From: JBOGED01 sp050743625
GTDB taxonomy: Bacteria; Actinomycetota; Nitriliruptoria; Euzebyales; Egibacteraceae
Assembly (NCBI GenBank): GCA_050743625.1
Contig: JBOGED010000101.1
Location: 1 to 5,373, forward strand
Direction: 5' to 3'
Length of the DNA stretch: 5,373 bases
Below the pieces are notes generated by a model. It was not told the origin of the DNA and ran no database searches. It worked only from the letters and a program-made list of their open reading frames with translations. The position numbers and the translations under genes were made by a program. This document shows positions 1 through 5,373 of this stretch, in pieces. Position 1 is the stretch's first letter. Every line of letters starts with the position of its first letter.

Positions 1-6
1 GGCCGG

Positions 7-45
7 GGCGCGACGTGGATGTAGGCACACCATCCATGTCGCGCC
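7..45. terminator. long inverted repeat, possible terminator of a gene left of the window
   Basis: Arms 7-21 and 31-45 are complementary over 15 positions: 14 Watson-Crick pairs and one G-T pair (15/37). The loop is 9 nt. No T-run follows on either strand, so this is not a classical intrinsic terminator. GC-rich actinobacteria are often proposed to use hairpins without a U-tract, so a terminator for an upstream gene is the simplest reading. A protein-binding palindrome is the alternative. The neighbouring gene lies outside the window, so the role cannot be settled. Confidence 0.4.
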
Positions 46-137
46 GGGGGGAGCGTTCGGCGCGGTCGAGGTTTTCGGGTCCGCACAGGTGGGGGAGCAC
101 CTCGCATGCGCGCCTTTCAGAGCCATCAGGCCGCATC

Positions 138-193
138 GTGCAGACTTCTGCCGGTATTCCGGCATTACTCTGCACAGTGCAGGATTACGCCGG
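138..193 (+). repeat. 56-bp composite palindromic element, copy 1
   Basis: Three 17-bp half-sites of consensus GTGCAGRVWWMYGCCGG lie at 138-154 (forward), 159-175 (reverse) and 177-193 (forward). The first two are separated by 4 nt and the last two by 1 nt. The first pair can fold into a hairpin with 14 of 17 positions paired and a TATT loop. The second pair forms the palindrome CTGCAC-A-GTGCAG. The same architecture recurs, inverted, at 4896-4951 with 45 of 56 bases identical. I cannot name the family. It could be an extragenic palindromic repeat, a regulator-binding array or a small non-autonomous mobile element. Confidence 0.75.
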
Positions 194-248
194 CTGACGC
201 GCGAGCGGCGAGGGCGGTCGCCCTGCGCGCCCCTACCGGATCCGGGGG

Positions 249-278
249 TTGACCGGCAGCCGCGGACTCCCATACCAT
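249..278 (+). promoter_or_regulatory. candidate sigma-70-type promoter of the importer operon
   Basis: TTGACC (249-254) matches the -35 consensus in 5 of 6 positions. An 18-nt spacer separates it from TACCAT (273-278), which keeps the first two bases and the last T of the -10 box. Transcription would start near 285, about 50 nt before the GTG start at 338. A competing -10-like TCTAAT (297-302) has no good -35 at proper distance. Assigned by eye only. Confidence 0.4.
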
Positions 279-287
279 GAGACTGTA

Positions 288-306
288 GTTGACTAATCTA
301 ATGAAC
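288..306. promoter_or_regulatory. AT-rich imperfect palindrome, candidate operator
   Basis: GTTGACTA (288-295) and TAATGAAC (299-306) form an inverted repeat around the 3-nt centre ATC, matching at 6 of 8 positions. It is an AT-rich island in GC-rich DNA and lies over or just after the predicted transcription start, where a repressor would act. The TTGACT half-site recalls sites of Rrf2-family regulators (IscR/CymR group), which control iron-sulfur or sulfur genes. That link is inference from a short match and is weak. Confidence 0.3.
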
Positions 307-337
307 ATGGTCGGGTAGGTGAAGCGGGAGGGGTCCT

Positions 338-1461
338 GTGGCGGGGATCAGCGGGGTGCGGGCGATGCATTGCGGGAAGTTCGGGCGGCGAGACTGCCGT
401 GGTGTCGCGCCGCCGGTCTGGGTGTTGGTTGCCCTGACGTTGGCGTTGGCGTTGGCAGGGTGTGGGCCAGGCGCGAGCGAAGAGGCGGCGCGGACCAGCG
501 CGGCGCCGGTCCTGGTGAGGCGACGACGCTGCGGCTCGGGTACTTCCCGAACGTCACGCACGCGACCGCGATCGTCGGTGTCCAGCAGGGGTTTCTGCGG
601 GACGCGCTGGGCGACGTGACGTTGGAGACCGCGACGTTCAACGCGGGTGGCCAGGCGATCGAGGCGTTGTTCTCAGGCGCGATCGACGCCACCTACATCG
701 GGCCCAACCCGGCGATCAACGGCTTCACGCGATCGGGCGGCGAGGCGGTGCGGCTGATCGCGGGCGCGACCTCCGGCGGCGCGTTCCTCGTCGTGCGTGA
801 CGGCATCGAGAGCCCGGAGGACCTCGGCGGTACGACGCTGTCGAGCCCCGCGCTCGGCAATACCCAGGACGTGGCCCTCCGCGCCTGGCTCGCCGACCAG
901 GGCTACGAGACCACCCCGGAGGGCGGCGGCGAGGTGTCCATCACGCCGCAGGAGAACGCCCAGATCCTGGAGTCGTTCCGGGCGGGGCAGATCGACGGCG
1001 CGTGGGTGCCCGAGCCGTGGGCCACCCGGCTGACCAACGAGGGTGGAGGGCACGTCCTCGTCGACGAGCGTGACCTTTGGCCGGGCGGGCGGTTCGTCAC
1101 GACGCACCTGCTCGTGAGCAGGGAGTACCTCGACCGGAATCCTGGTGTCGTCCAGCGCCTGTTGGAGGGACACGTCCGGGCGAACGACTTCGTGAACGAC
1201 CGACCCGACGAGGCGCAGGCGATCGTCATCGCGGCGATCGAGGAGATCACCGGCGCCGCGCTGTCTGGAGACACGATCGCAGAGGCGTGGGGCAACCTGG
1301 AGTTCACCGTCGACCCGATCGCCTCCTCCCTGCAGCCCTCCGCGGACGACGCGGCCGGAGTGGGGCTGCTCGACCCTGTCGACCTGGACGGCATCTACGC
1401 GTTGGATCTCCTCAACGAGGTGCTCGCCGCGCAGGGCCGCGAGGAGGTGGCGGGCTCATGA
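338..1461 (+). CDS. NitT/TauT (SsuA-like) ABC transporter substrate-binding lipoprotein, apparently frameshifted
   Basis: This is the extracytoplasmic solute receptor of the importer encoded by the next two genes. The GTG at 338 has an ideal SD (GGAGG at 327-331, 6-nt spacing). From it the frame encodes a lipoprotein signal peptide: basic N-region, hydrophobic stretch at residues 27-40, lipobox LAGC at residues 39-42 (Cys codon 461-463). The mature domain lies in a different frame, running from about 511 to 1461. It carries LRLGYFPNVTHA at its start, then ATYIGPNPAI, GNTQDVALRAWL and WVPEPWATRL, all typical of the periplasmic-binding-protein fold of sulfonate/nitrate/taurine receptors. Adding one base near 511 joins the frames into about 374 residues, a normal size. 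Another open frame beginning at GTG 319 covers the mature domain intact but has no signal peptide and a weak ribosome site. Either the gene is damaged or the sequence lost a base. The ligand cannot be told from sequence. Confidence 0.85.
464..522 (+). other. frame junction inside the binding-protein gene
   Basis: Up to the Ser/Ala/Glu-rich linker after the lipobox, the frame starting at 338 has the strong G/C third positions of a real gene. From about 511 the frame one base back does. The simplest repair is one extra C in the CC at 511-512, giving Val-Pro-Gly-Glu-Ala-Thr-Thr before LRLGYF. I see no slippery heptamer here that would suggest programmed -1 frameshifting. A one-base deletion in the organism or a sequencing error at a short homopolymer are the main options. 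Confidence 0.65.
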
Positions 1462-2264
1462 CACCGCTGACCGCGAGCGCGGGCACCTTGGCGCGCGACA
1501 CGACCGATGCCGCGGTCACCGTCGACGGGGTGAGCAAGGCCTACGGCCCCGCTGGCAGCCACGTCCTCGCCCTCGACCGGCTGTCGCTGCGGGTGCGCCG
1601 GGACGAGTTCGTGTGCCTGGTCGGTGCCTCAGGCTGCGGCAAGTCGACCCTGCTCAACCTCATCGCCGGCCTCGACCGGCCGACCGCCGGCAGGGTCACG
1701 GTCTCAGGCGGCCGGACCGCGCTGCTGTTTCAGGACGCCGCGCTGTTCCCGTGGCTGTCGGTGCGGCGCAACGTCGAGCTGGCGCTGCAGCTGCGCGGCG
1801 CCGGCCGCGCCGACCGGCGAGGCCGGGCAGGCGAGCTGCTCGAACTCGTCCACCTGTCCGGGTTCGAGGACTCCCAACCCCACGAGCTGTCCGGTGGGAT
1901 GCGCCAGCGCGTCGCGCTCGCGCGGGCGCTCGCACAGGACGCCGACATCCTGCTCATGGACGAGCCCTTTGGGGCGCTCGACGCGATCACCCGCGACCTC
2001 ATGCACCACGAGTTGGAGTGCATCGTGCGGCAAGCCGGGGTGACCGTGGTGTTCGTCACCCACAACGTGCGGGAGGCCGTGCGCCTCGGGGACCGCGTCG
2101 TCGTCCTGTCCAGCCGCCCCGGCCGCGTCGTCGCCGAGTTTCCGGTTCCCGCCGGCAGACCGCGGCACCTGGAGTCCCCTGAGGTCGCTCGCCTCGCGAG
2201 CAAGATCACCGCACGACTGCGCGAGGAGGTGCGCCGCCATGCCGGAAGCGCGACCCGTGGCTGA
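1458..2264 (+). CDS. NitT/TauT (SsuB-like) ABC transporter ATP-binding protein
   Basis: This 268-aa cytoplasmic ATPase powers the importer. All nucleotide-binding motifs are present: Walker A GASGCGKST (residues 56-64), Q-loop Gln92 in LLFQDAALFPWL, signature LSGGM (144-148), Walker B ILLMDEP (164-170) with catalytic Glu169, D-loop GALD (172-175) and switch His202 in VTHN. The FPWLSV stretch after the Q-loop is typical of the nitrate/sulfonate/taurine subfamily. The ATG overlaps the stop of the binding-protein gene as ATGA, and GGAGGTGG (1443-1450) lies 7 nt upstream, so translation is probably coupled. About 18 residues precede the core fold, slightly more than usual. The gene looks intact and functional; its substrate follows that of the unknown receptor. 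Confidence 0.95.
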   Translation: MTPLTASAGTLARDTTDAAVTVDGVSKAYGPAGSHVLALDRLSLRVRRDEFVCLVGASGCGKSTLLNLIAGLDRPTAGRVTVSGGRTALLFQDAALFPWLSVRRNVELALQLRGAGRADRRGRAGELLELVHLSGFEDSQPHELSGGMRQRVALARALAQDADILLMDEPFGALDAITRDLMHHELECIVRQAGVTVVFVTHNVREAVRLGDRVVVLSSRPGRVVAEFPVPAGRPRHLESPEVARLASKITARLREEVRRHAGSATRG

Positions 2265-3132
2265 GATGCGTGCCACGCAGCACGACGCCGATCTCGCCGG
2301 CATCGACGCGCTCGAGCTGCCGTGGCGCCCGGCTCCGGGGCCGCGGTTATGGGCGGCGGCCGCCTGGCCCAAGCTGCTGGCCACGCTGCTGCTTCTCGGC
2401 GCCTGGCAGGCGGTCGTATGGATCGGCTGGAAGCCCGAGTACGTGCTCCCCAGCCCGATCGAGGTGCTCGGCCGGGTCGTCACCGATCTCTCCGGCGGGG
2501 CGCTGATCACGGCGACGGCGATCACGATGCGCAGAGCCTTGGCCGGCTACGCCGTCGCGATGGTCGCTGGCGTCGCGCTCGGCCTGGCCGTCGCGCGGGT
2601 CACGGTGCTGCGCGTCGCCGTCGGAGCGCTGATCACCGGTCTGCAGACGATGCCTTCGATCGCATGGTTCCCGCTCGCGATCCTGCTGTTCCAGCTCTCC
2701 GAGCGGGCAATCATGTTCGTGATCGTGCTCGGCGCGGCACCCGCGATCGCGAACGGCCTCATCCACGGCGTCGACCACATCCCGCCGCAGCTGCTGCGAG
2801 CCGGCCGCGTGCTCGGCGCGCGGGGCGTCGCGCTCTACCGGCACGTGATCCTGCCCGCCGCCCTCCCGGGCTTCGTCGCCGGCATGAAGCAAGGCTGGGC
2901 GTTCGCCTGGCGCAGTCTCATGGCCGGGGAGCTGATCGTCATCATCGCCCACCGGCCATCCCTCGGCGTCCGCCTGCAGTACGCCCGCGAGTTCTCCGAC
3001 GCGGCGGGCCTGCTCGCCGCGATGCTCGTGATCCTCGCGATCGGCATCGTCGTCGACACCCTGCTGTTCGGCCGCGTCGAGCGTGCCATCCGCCGCCGCT
3101 GGGGCCTCCTCTCGCACACAAAACCTGCTTGA
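2239..3132 (+). CDS. NitT/TauT (SsuC-like) ABC transporter permease
   Basis: This 297-aa inner-membrane subunit forms the channel of the importer. After a charged, Pro-rich N-terminal tail of about 40 residues come roughly six hydrophobic segments (about 46-63, 100-120, 126-152, 157-172, 208-235 and 256-278, by eye). The cytoplasmic EAA loop that docks on the ATPase is clear at about 184-211 (LLRAGRVLGARG, then LPAALPG). The pattern YVLPSPIEVLG near residues 68-78 is typical of SsuC/TauC permeases. The ATG at 2239 has GAGGAGGT (2223-2230) 8 nt upstream and lies inside the end of the ATPase gene, a 26-bp overlap; GTG 2257 and ATG 2266 are weaker alternatives. The same subfamily covers nitrate, taurine, alkanesulfonate and pyrimidine-precursor importers, so the substrate is not assigned. 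Confidence 0.93.
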   Translation: MPEARPVAEMRATQHDADLAGIDALELPWRPAPGPRLWAAAAWPKLLATLLLLGAWQAVVWIGWKPEYVLPSPIEVLGRVVTDLSGGALITATAITMRRALAGYAVAMVAGVALGLAVARVTVLRVAVGALITGLQTMPSIAWFPLAILLFQLSERAIMFVIVLGAAPAIANGLIHGVDHIPPQLLRAGRVLGARGVALYRHVILPAALPGFVAGMKQGWAFAWRSLMAGELIVIIAHRPSLGVRLQYAREFSDAAGLLAAMLVILAIGIVVDTLLFGRVERAIRRRWGLLSHTKPA

Positions 3133-3192
3133 CCGCCGGCTCATCTCCCGCGCGGCTGGGGGACGGTCGACCACGCGGGCTCGCGCCAGCGG

Positions 3193-3204
3193 TACCTTGA
3201 TGCG
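3193..3204 (+). promoter_or_regulatory. candidate -10 box for a leaderless malic enzyme transcript
   Basis: The 72-bp gap after the permease has no SD close to the ATG at 3205. Instead TACCTT (3193-3198) sits where a -10 box would place the transcription start at or next to the ATG itself, as in leaderless mRNAs common in actinobacteria. A weak -35-like TCGACC (3167-3172) is 20 nt upstream of it, a long spacer. I see no clear terminator in 3133-3192, so readthrough from the importer operon is also possible. Confidence 0.3.
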
Positions 3205-4887
3205 ATGTTCACGAAGAGCCCGGATGGGAGCCTGCACACCACGGCGCGTGGCCTGGCGCTGTTGCGCGTTCCCGCGCTGAACAAGGGGGTCGCGTTCTCG
3301 GTGGAGGAGCGCGCGGCGCTTGGGCTGGACGGCCTGCTCCCGCCCGCGGTGTTGACGTTGGACGAGCAGGCGGAGCGTGCGTACCAGCAGTACCTGGCCC
3401 AGCAGGGCGATCTGCGGCGCAACCGCTACCTGGCCGCATTGCACGACCGCAACCAGACGCTGTTCTACCGTCTGCTCGCCGACCACCTGACCGAGATGCT
3501 GCCGATCGTCTACACGCCGACGATCGGGCTCGCGATCCAGCAGTACAGTCTGGAGTACCGCCGCCCGGGCGGGGTGTACCTCTCGATCGACGAACCGGAC
3601 AAGATCGAGGCGGCCTTCGAGAACTTCGGCTTGAGCGCAGGCGACGTTGACCTCGTCGTCGCCACCGACGCGGGCGGCATCCTGGGTATCGGCGACTGGG
3701 GGGTCGGCGGCATCGAGATCGCGATCGGCAAGCTGGCGGTCTACACCGCCGCGGCCGGGATCGATCCCAGCCGTGTCGTCCCGGTGATGCTCGACGTCGG
3801 CACGGACAACGTCGGGCTGCTCGACGATCCCTTCTACGTCGGCAACCGCCATCCCCGGATACGGGGGGAGCGGTACGACGCGTTCATCGATGCCTATGTC
3901 ACGGCCGTGACGAGGTTGTTCCCGGATGCGCTGCTGCACTGGGAGGACTTCGGGACGGACAACGCCCGGCGGATCCTGGAGCGCTACCGCCACCGGGTCC
4001 GCACGTTCAACGACGACGTGCAGGGGACTGGCGCGGTCTGTATGGCCGCCGTGTTCTCTGGCGTTCGGGCCTCCGGCGTGCCGCTGCGGGAGCATCGCGC
4101 CGTCGTGTTCGGAGCGGGCACGGCCGGGATCGGTATCGTCGACCAGATGCGTGGCGCCATGGTCGTCGGCGGCGTGCCGGTCGAGGAGGCGACCCGCCGC
4201 TTTTGGTGTGTCGGCAGGCATGGGCTGTTGACCGACGACCTCGGGTTGCTGCGTGATTTCCAGCGCCCGTACGCCCGCCCCGCGGGAGAGGTGCGCGATT
4301 GGGCAGGCGTCGACCTGGCCGAGGTCGTGCGCCGGGTGCGGCCGACGATCTTGATCGGTACATCGGCGGTCGCGGGCGCCTTCACCCAAGACGTCGTCGC
4401 CGAGATGGCGTCCGCGGTCGAGCGCCCCATCATCTTGCCGCTGTCCAACCCGACCTCGCTCGCCGAGGCGAACCCAACCGATCTCATCGCATGGACGGAC
4501 GGCCGGGCGCTGATCGCCACCGGCAGCCCTTTCCCGCCGGTAACCCACCAGAAGACGACCTACGTGATCGGCCAGTCCAACAACGCGCTCGTGTTCCCTG
4601 GCCTCGGGCTCGGCACGATCGTCAGCCGGCCACGCGTGATAACCGATGGGATGTTTGCCGCCGCCGCGAAGGCCGTCGCCGATCTGGTCGACGTCACCCA
4701 ACCCGGCGCGCCGCTGCTTCCCCTCGTGCAGGATCTACGGCCCGTCTCGGCCACGGTCGCCGCCGCCATCGCACGGGCCGCTGTCGAGGACGGCGTCGCA
4801 CAGGTCCACGAGCCCGACTGGGAGTGGGCGGTACAGCACGCAATGTGGGAGCCGGCCTACCGGCCCATCCTCCCGGCCGGGGCCTGA
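3205..4887 (+). CDS. NAD-type malic enzyme, malolactic-enzyme-like subgroup
   Basis: This 560-aa cytoplasmic protein should oxidatively decarboxylate malate to pyruvate and CO2 with NAD, or convert malate to lactate and CO2 if it is a malolactic enzyme. The N-terminal malic domain shows LNKGVAFS (25-32), catalytic Tyr103 in VYTPTIG, Lys176 in IGKLAVYTA, and metal ligands Glu247/Asp248 in HWEDF and Asp271 in FNDDVQGT. The NAD domain has VFGAGTAGIG (301-310), LSNPTS (413-418), TGSPFPP (439-445) and GQSNNALVFPG (456-466). Length matches the large bacterial NAD enzymes (E. coli form about 565). TDAGGILGIGDWG (154-166) and LHWEDFG, as I recall, are closer to malolactic enzymes and actinobacterial Mez-type proteins than to E. 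coli MaeA. Gly158 occupies the place of the malate-binding Arg of animal enzymes. The start at 3205 lacks an SD; no better start is visible. The frame is intact. Confidence 0.93.
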   Translation: MFTKSPDGSLHTTARGLALLRVPALNKGVAFSVEERAALGLDGLLPPAVLTLDEQAERAYQQYLAQQGDLRRNRYLAALHDRNQTLFYRLLADHLTEMLPIVYTPTIGLAIQQYSLEYRRPGGVYLSIDEPDKIEAAFENFGLSAGDVDLVVATDAGGILGIGDWGVGGIEIAIGKLAVYTAAAGIDPSRVVPVMLDVGTDNVGLLDDPFYVGNRHPRIRGERYDAFIDAYVTAVTRLFPDALLHWEDFGTDNARRILERYRHRVRTFNDDVQGTGAVCMAAVFSGVRASGVPLREHRAVVFGAGTAGIGIVDQMRGAMVVGGVPVEEATRRFWCVGRHGLLTDDLGLLRDFQRPYARPAGEVRDWAGVDLAEVVRRVRPTILIGTSAVAGAFTQDVVAEMASAVERPIILPLSNPTSLAEANPTDLIAWTDGRALIATGSPFPPVTHQKTTYVIGQSNNALVFPGLGLGTIVSRPRVITDGMFAAAAKAVADLVDVTQPGAPLLPLVQDLRPVSATVAAAIARAAVEDGVAQVHEPDWEWAVQHAMWEPAYRPILPAGA

Positions 4888-4895
4888 CCGCGCGG

Positions 4896-4951
4896 CCGGC
4901 ATTTTCCTGCACTGTGCAGACTAATGCCGGTGGTCCGGCATAATCCTGCAC
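4896..4951 (-). repeat. 56-bp composite palindromic element, copy 2 (inverted)
   Basis: This is the inverted copy of the element at 138-193. On the + strand the half-sites are 4896-4912 (reverse), 4914-4930 (forward) and 4935-4951 (reverse), spaced by 1 and 4 nt. Read on the - strand, order and spacing match copy 1 exactly. The 4914-4951 pair can fold as a hairpin with 14 of 17 positions paired and a TGGT loop. It lies 8 bp after the malic enzyme stop and about 30 bp before the next start, so it could also end transcription or carry the next promoter (CATAAT at 4939-4944). Confidence 0.75.
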
Positions 4952-4981
4952 AGTAGGCCCCGAGGCACGAGGGGGATGCCC

Positions 4982-5373
4982 GTGATCGAGCCAGTACGAG
5001 TGAGCGTGACGGTAGAGGCGCCAGCCGAGCGTGCGTTCGCGCTGTTCACCGAGGGCTTGGGGAGCTGGTGGCCAGCGGACTACACCTGGGCGCGGGACAC
5101 ATTGGACACGATTGGCATCGAGCCGCGATTGGGAGGCCGGTGCTTCGAGCGGGGTCCCCACGGCTTCACGTGCGACTGGGGACGGGTGCTGGCATGGGAC
5201 CCGCCACAGCGGCTCGTGCTGTCGTGGCAGATCGGCCCCCGGCGCGAGCCCGAGCCTGACCCGGGCAAGGCCAGCGTGGTGGAGGTCCGCTTCTCGGCCG
5301 GCGACCCCTCGGTCACCGTCGAGCTGGAGCACCGCGGTTTCGCGCGACACGGCGATAGCGGGGACCTCTACCG
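4982..5373 (+). CDS. SRPBCC / AHSA1-like domain protein, partial (runs off the window)
   Basis: An open frame of 130 codons continues past the right edge. It reads as the helix-grip START-like fold: an opening strand IEPVRVSVTVEAP, then helix AERAFALFTEGLGSWWP (residues 15-31), a strand around GGRCFE (51-56), then GRVLAWDPPQRLVLSWQI (67-84), and later VEVRF and VTVELEHRGF. Members of this group (activator of Hsp90 ATPase homologue 1-like) bind hydrophobic ligands or act as small cofactors; most bacterial ones have no known role. I prefer the GTG at 4982 because GAGGGGG (4969-4975) is 6 nt upstream. The in-frame ATG at 4976 abuts the same purine run, which is too close. The C-terminal part is missing from the window. 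The short spacing to the malic enzyme is interrupted by the repeat element. Confidence 0.8.
   Translation, partial: MIEPVRVSVTVEAPAERAFALFTEGLGSWWPADYTWARDTLDTIGIEPRLGGRCFERGPHGFTCDWGRVLAWDPPQRLVLSWQIGPRREPEPDPGKASVVEVRFSAGDPSVTVELEHRGFARHGDSGDLY

Larger units (their letters stand above)
1..337. other. non-coding region upstream of the importer operon
   Basis: I find no convincing gene here. Short open frames exist but lack good ribosome sites and the strong G/C third-position bias of the real genes. The region holds an inverted repeat (7-45), the 56-bp composite palindrome (138-193), a small GC-rich hairpin (AGGGC 211-215 pairing with GCCCT 220-224), a perfect 10-bp palindrome CCGGATCCGG (236-245), a candidate promoter (249-278) and an AT-rich imperfect palindrome (288-306). 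Positions 46-137 show nothing I can name. Confidence 0.7.

Noticed and set aside
138..193. CRISPR repeat
   Set aside because: The half-sites alternate in orientation with 4-nt and 1-nt gaps; there are no spacer-sized intervals and no direct array.
208..245. Small GC-rich hairpin and CCGGATCCGG palindrome before the promoter
   Set aside because: Short palindromes of G and C are expected by chance at this base composition, and neither recurs in the window as far as I can see.
15..280. Two short open frames upstream of the operon
   Set aside because: They run through the inverted repeat and the 56-bp element, have no SD and no recognisable sequence.
319..337. GTG at 319 as the start of the binding protein
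   Set aside because: It gives an uninterrupted frame into the receptor domain but no signal peptide, poor third-position bias up to about 510, and a weak ribosome site. The GTG at 338 has a perfect SD and a lipoprotein signal.
1077..1457. Upstream extension of the ATPase frame to a start at 1077
   Set aside because: This part overlaps the well-supported receptor domain, is Arg/Gly-rich with no domain, and the ATG at 1458 has an ideal SD and the normal family N-terminus.
2347..4701. Very long open frame of about 784 codons on the - strand, across permease and malic enzyme
   Set aside because: It is antisense to two well-supported genes, shows no recognisable domain, has a highly charged His/Asp/Arg/Gly-rich composition typical of shadow frames in GC-rich DNA, and has no clear ribosome site.
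138..4951. Composite transposon bounded by the two 56-bp elements
   Set aside because: No transposase or integrase lies between them, no target-site duplication is visible, and the enclosed genes look like ordinary housekeeping genes in base use.
4694..5350. Open frame of 218 codons on the - strand at the right end
   Set aside because: It is antisense to the SRPBCC gene and to the end of the malic enzyme gene and passes through the repeat element; the sense frame has recognisable fold motifs.

Overview
The window comes from a very GC-rich chromosome. Nearly every codon third position is G or C, GTG starts are used, and Shine-Dalgarno (SD) sequences are strong. This, with the protein styles, suggests an actinobacterium (inference; I cannot place the genus). 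All genes that can be supported lie on the + strand.

Layout. Positions 1-337 are non-coding. They hold a 15-bp-stem inverted repeat (7-45), the first copy of a 56-bp composite palindromic element (138-193), a candidate promoter (249-278) and an AT-rich imperfect palindrome that looks like an operator (288-306). Next comes a tightly coupled three-gene ABC importer operon of the nitrate/sulfonate/taurine type: substrate-binding lipoprotein (338-1461), ATPase (1458-2264) and permease (2239-3132). The genes overlap at both junctions. After a 72-bp gap there is a 560-aa malic enzyme, or malolactic-enzyme-like protein (3205-4887), probably read from its own promoter. The second copy of the 56-bp element, inverted, starts 8 bp after its stop codon (4896-4951). 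The window ends inside an SRPBCC/AHSA1-like gene (4982 to the edge).

How the genes work together. The importer should bind a small anionic organic solute (sulfonate, taurine or similar) outside the membrane and pass it through the permease using ATP. No desulfonating monooxygenase is visible, so the substrate is open. The malic enzyme links malate to pyruvate or lactate and has no obvious functional tie to the importer beyond position. The SRPBCC gene is a separate small ligand-binding or chaperone-cofactor-like protein.

Most notable points. (1) Two 56-bp elements, each made of three 17-bp half-sites in the same order and spacing, lie in opposite orientation on either side of the importer and malic enzyme genes. 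(2) The lipoprotein signal peptide and the mature domain of the binding protein are in different reading frames, consistent with loss of one base near position 511. (3) The malic enzyme has Gly where classical malic enzymes have the malate-binding Arg, as I recall for malolactic enzymes.
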